Below, in pieces: positions 4,927 to 6,062 of a stretch of 6,062 bases of DNA (the stretch's first letter is position 1; every line of letters starts with the position of its first letter). The notes beneath the pieces were generated by a model. That model was not told the origin of the DNA and ran no database searches. It was given only the letters and a program-made list of their open reading frames with translations. The DNA comes from Solirubrobacterales bacterium (GTDB lineage: Bacteria; Actinomycetota; Thermoleophilia; Solirubrobacterales; Solirubrobacteraceae). The DNA lies in contig JAFAZB010000429.1 of the NCBI GenBank assembly GCA_019240015.1, positions 1-6,062 of the forward strand, read 5' to 3'. Position numbers and translations under genes: made by a program.

Positions 4927-5871
4927 GTGGTCCGCGTGCACGCCGCATTCATCACTCGCTGGTCGTCCGCCCTGAGGCGCGCGACCGCCCTGCTCGCCGC
5001 CCTCGCCGTGGCCGGGTGCGCGGGCTCGACCTCCGGCCCCGCCGCCGGGGGTGGCCGGATCAGGATCGTGGCGGCGGAGAACTTCTGGGGCAGCATCGCG
5101 GCCCAGCTGGCCGGCGCCAAGGGGAGCGCGCAGAGCATCATCGTCAACCCGGCGCAGGACCCGCACTCCTACGAGCCCACCGCGCAGGACGCGCGCACGC
5201 TGGCGGGCGCGCAGCTGGTGATCGTCAACGGCGTCGGTTATGACCCCTGGGCCCCGCGCCTGCTGGCCGCCAACCCGGTCCCGGGCCGGACCGTGCTCAC
5301 GGTGGGAGACCTGTTCGGCCTGAAGGAGGGGGACAACCCGCATCGCTGGTATGACCCGCAGGAGGTGCAAGCGGTGGCGAACGCGATCGCCGCGTCGCTG
5401 GAGAAGCTCGACGCCAAGGACGCCGCGTACTTCCGCAGCCGGCGGGCGGCGTTCGAGACGCAGGGGCTGGCCAGCTATCACGCGCTGATCGCGCAGATCA
5501 GGGCCCGTTACGCGGGCGTTCCGGTGGGCGCGTCCGAGAGCATCTTCGCGATGCAGGCGCCCGCCTTGGGGCTCGACCTGATCACGCCACCGAGCTTCAT
5601 GAAGGCGATCAGCGAGGGCACGGAGGTGACGCCGCAGGACACCGCGACCGCCGAGCGCCAGCTCACCAGCCACCAGCTCAAGGTGTGGGTCTACAACTCC
5701 CAGAACGTGACTCCCGAGATCCAGCGACTCACTGCCTTGGCCCACCGGCAGCACATCCCCGTCGCGACGGTGACCGAGACCCTGTCGCCGGTCACCGACG
5801 ACTTCGAGCAATGGCAGGTGGCCCAGCTCCAGGGGATCGAGGCCGCGCTGCACGCCGCGACGGGGAGATGA
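4927..5871 (+). CDS. znuA: Metal ABC transporter substrate-binding lipoprotein (ZnuA/TroA/PsaA family)
   Basis: This cluster A-I solute-binding protein captures Zn2+ (or Mn2+) outside the membrane and delivers it to an ABC permease. Residues 17-31 carry a signal peptide with a hydrophobic core and the lipobox AVAGC, so Cys31 would be the lipidated residue after signal peptidase II cleavage. Likely metal ligands are His80 (DPHSYEPT), His139 (NPHRWYDP), Glu204 (GASESIF) and Glu284 (VTETLSP). The His-rich loop of proteobacterial ZnuA is absent. The His-His-Glu-acidic set resembles PsaA-type manganese binders, so metal choice rests mainly on the neighbouring Zur-like gene. The 314 residues are normal for the family. 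The first GTG (4927) opens the frame. A GTG at 4936, preceded by GGTGG five bases away, is equally credible and would keep the signal peptide. The stop overlaps the ATPase start. Confidence 0.9.
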   Translation: MVRVHAAFITRWSSALRRATALLAALAVAGCAGSTSGPAAGGGRIRIVAAENFWGSIAAQLAGAKGSAQSIIVNPAQDPHSYEPTAQDARTLAGAQLVIVNGVGYDPWAPRLLAANPVPGRTVLTVGDLFGLKEGDNPHRWYDPQEVQAVANAIAASLEKLDAKDAAYFRSRRAAFETQGLASYHALIAQIRARYAGVPVGASESIFAMQAPALGLDLITPPSFMKAISEGTEVTPQDTATAERQLTSHQLKVWVYNSQNVTPEIQRLTALAHRQHIPVATVTETLSPVTDDFEQWQVAQLQGIEAALHAATGR

Positions 5872-6062
5872 GCGCCGCGCCGGCGCCGCGGCGACCCGAG
5901 GCCGGACTCCAGCGACCCGCGCCCGCCCTCCAGCTCGAGTCCGCGAGCGTGACGCTCGCGGGGCGCCCTGTGCTGACCGACGTCTCGCTGAGCGTCGCGG
6001 AGGGAGAGCTGGTCGCCGTACTGGGACCCAACGGCGCGGGCAAGTCGACGCTGATGAAGGCG
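5868..6062 (+). CDS. znuC: Metal ABC transporter ATP-binding protein, 5' part (ZnuC-like)
   Basis: The gene runs off the right edge, leaving 65 codons. Its ATG overlaps the lipoprotein stop as ATGA, so translation is probably coupled; GGGGAG abuts the ATG with no spacer and would be too close to act alone. After a proline- and alanine-rich lead of about 20 residues (PAPRRPEAGLQRPAPA) comes a standard ABC start: LQLESASVTLAGRPVLTDVS, then LSVAEGELVAVLGPNGAGKS. The Walker A motif GPNGAGKST is at 53-61. The Q-loop, signature and Walker B motifs lie beyond the window. Position after a ZnuA-type lipoprotein makes it the energy-supplying ATPase of a zinc (or manganese) importer. A ZnuB-like permease gene is expected next. 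The N-terminal lead is longer than in many ZnuC proteins, and a downstream start is conceivable. Confidence 0.88.
   Translation, partial: MSAAPAPRRPEAGLQRPAPALQLESASVTLAGRPVLTDVSLSVAEGELVAVLGPNGAGKSTLMKA

Noticed and set aside
4113..5243. Long plus-strand frame crossing the regulator, the intergenic region and the start of the transporter gene
   Set aside because: It covers three genuine features in other frames and its protein resembles no family.
4912..5853. Minus-strand frame covering nearly the whole lipoprotein gene
   Set aside because: Same composition artefact; the plus-strand frame has a lipobox and metal-ligand motifs.
1..6062. tRNA, rRNA, riboswitch, CRISPR array or insertion sequence
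   Set aside because: I saw no regularly spaced repeats, no tRNA-like set of arms, no transposase motifs and no terminal inverted repeats.

Overview
The window is GC-rich (about 67% in the protease, synthetase and transporter genes by hand counts). Gene style, frequent GTG starts and protein families point to a high-GC actinobacterium. A Thermoleophilia/Solirubrobacterales-type relative is my best guess, from remembered resemblance of the short-anchored HtrA and the substrate-binding protein to family members there. This is inference, not a search result.

Left part (1-1123, minus strand): a decayed RHS/YD-repeat locus. Read 5' to 3' on the minus strand it holds a scrap of the late RHS core (1072-1022), an open frame for a small hydrophobic protein (655-903, open to 1080), a second small membrane protein joined to it by a TGATG overlap (491-655), and a second RHS core fragment (about 465 to the left edge) split by a frameshift near 310-318. 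Base composition falls to about 50-52% G+C over the two membrane ORFs. The order core end / variable module / small ORF / core fragment is the one known from RHS and CDI loci that carry displaced 'orphan' toxin-immunity modules. I cannot assign a toxin or immunity function.

Middle part (minus strand): an HtrA-type membrane-anchored serine protease with one PDZ domain (1184-2323), preceded by a full acetoacetyl-CoA synthetase (2448-4394), preceded by a Fur-family regulator (4425-4862). The regulator and synthetase genes are only 30 bp apart and may be co-transcribed. Simple hairpins follow the protease and synthetase genes.

Right part (plus strand): a divergently transcribed metal ABC transporter. 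It starts with a lipoprotein of the ZnuA/TroA/PsaA family (4927-5871), whose stop overlaps the start of an ATPase gene (5868 to the right edge) by ATGA. Between the regulator and the lipoprotein gene lies a 17-bp imperfect palindrome (4899-4915) resembling actinobacterial Zur boxes. The simplest reading is a zinc-responsive (Zur) regulator controlling its own gene and a divergent zinc-uptake operon, with acetoacetyl-CoA synthetase possibly drawn into the same control.
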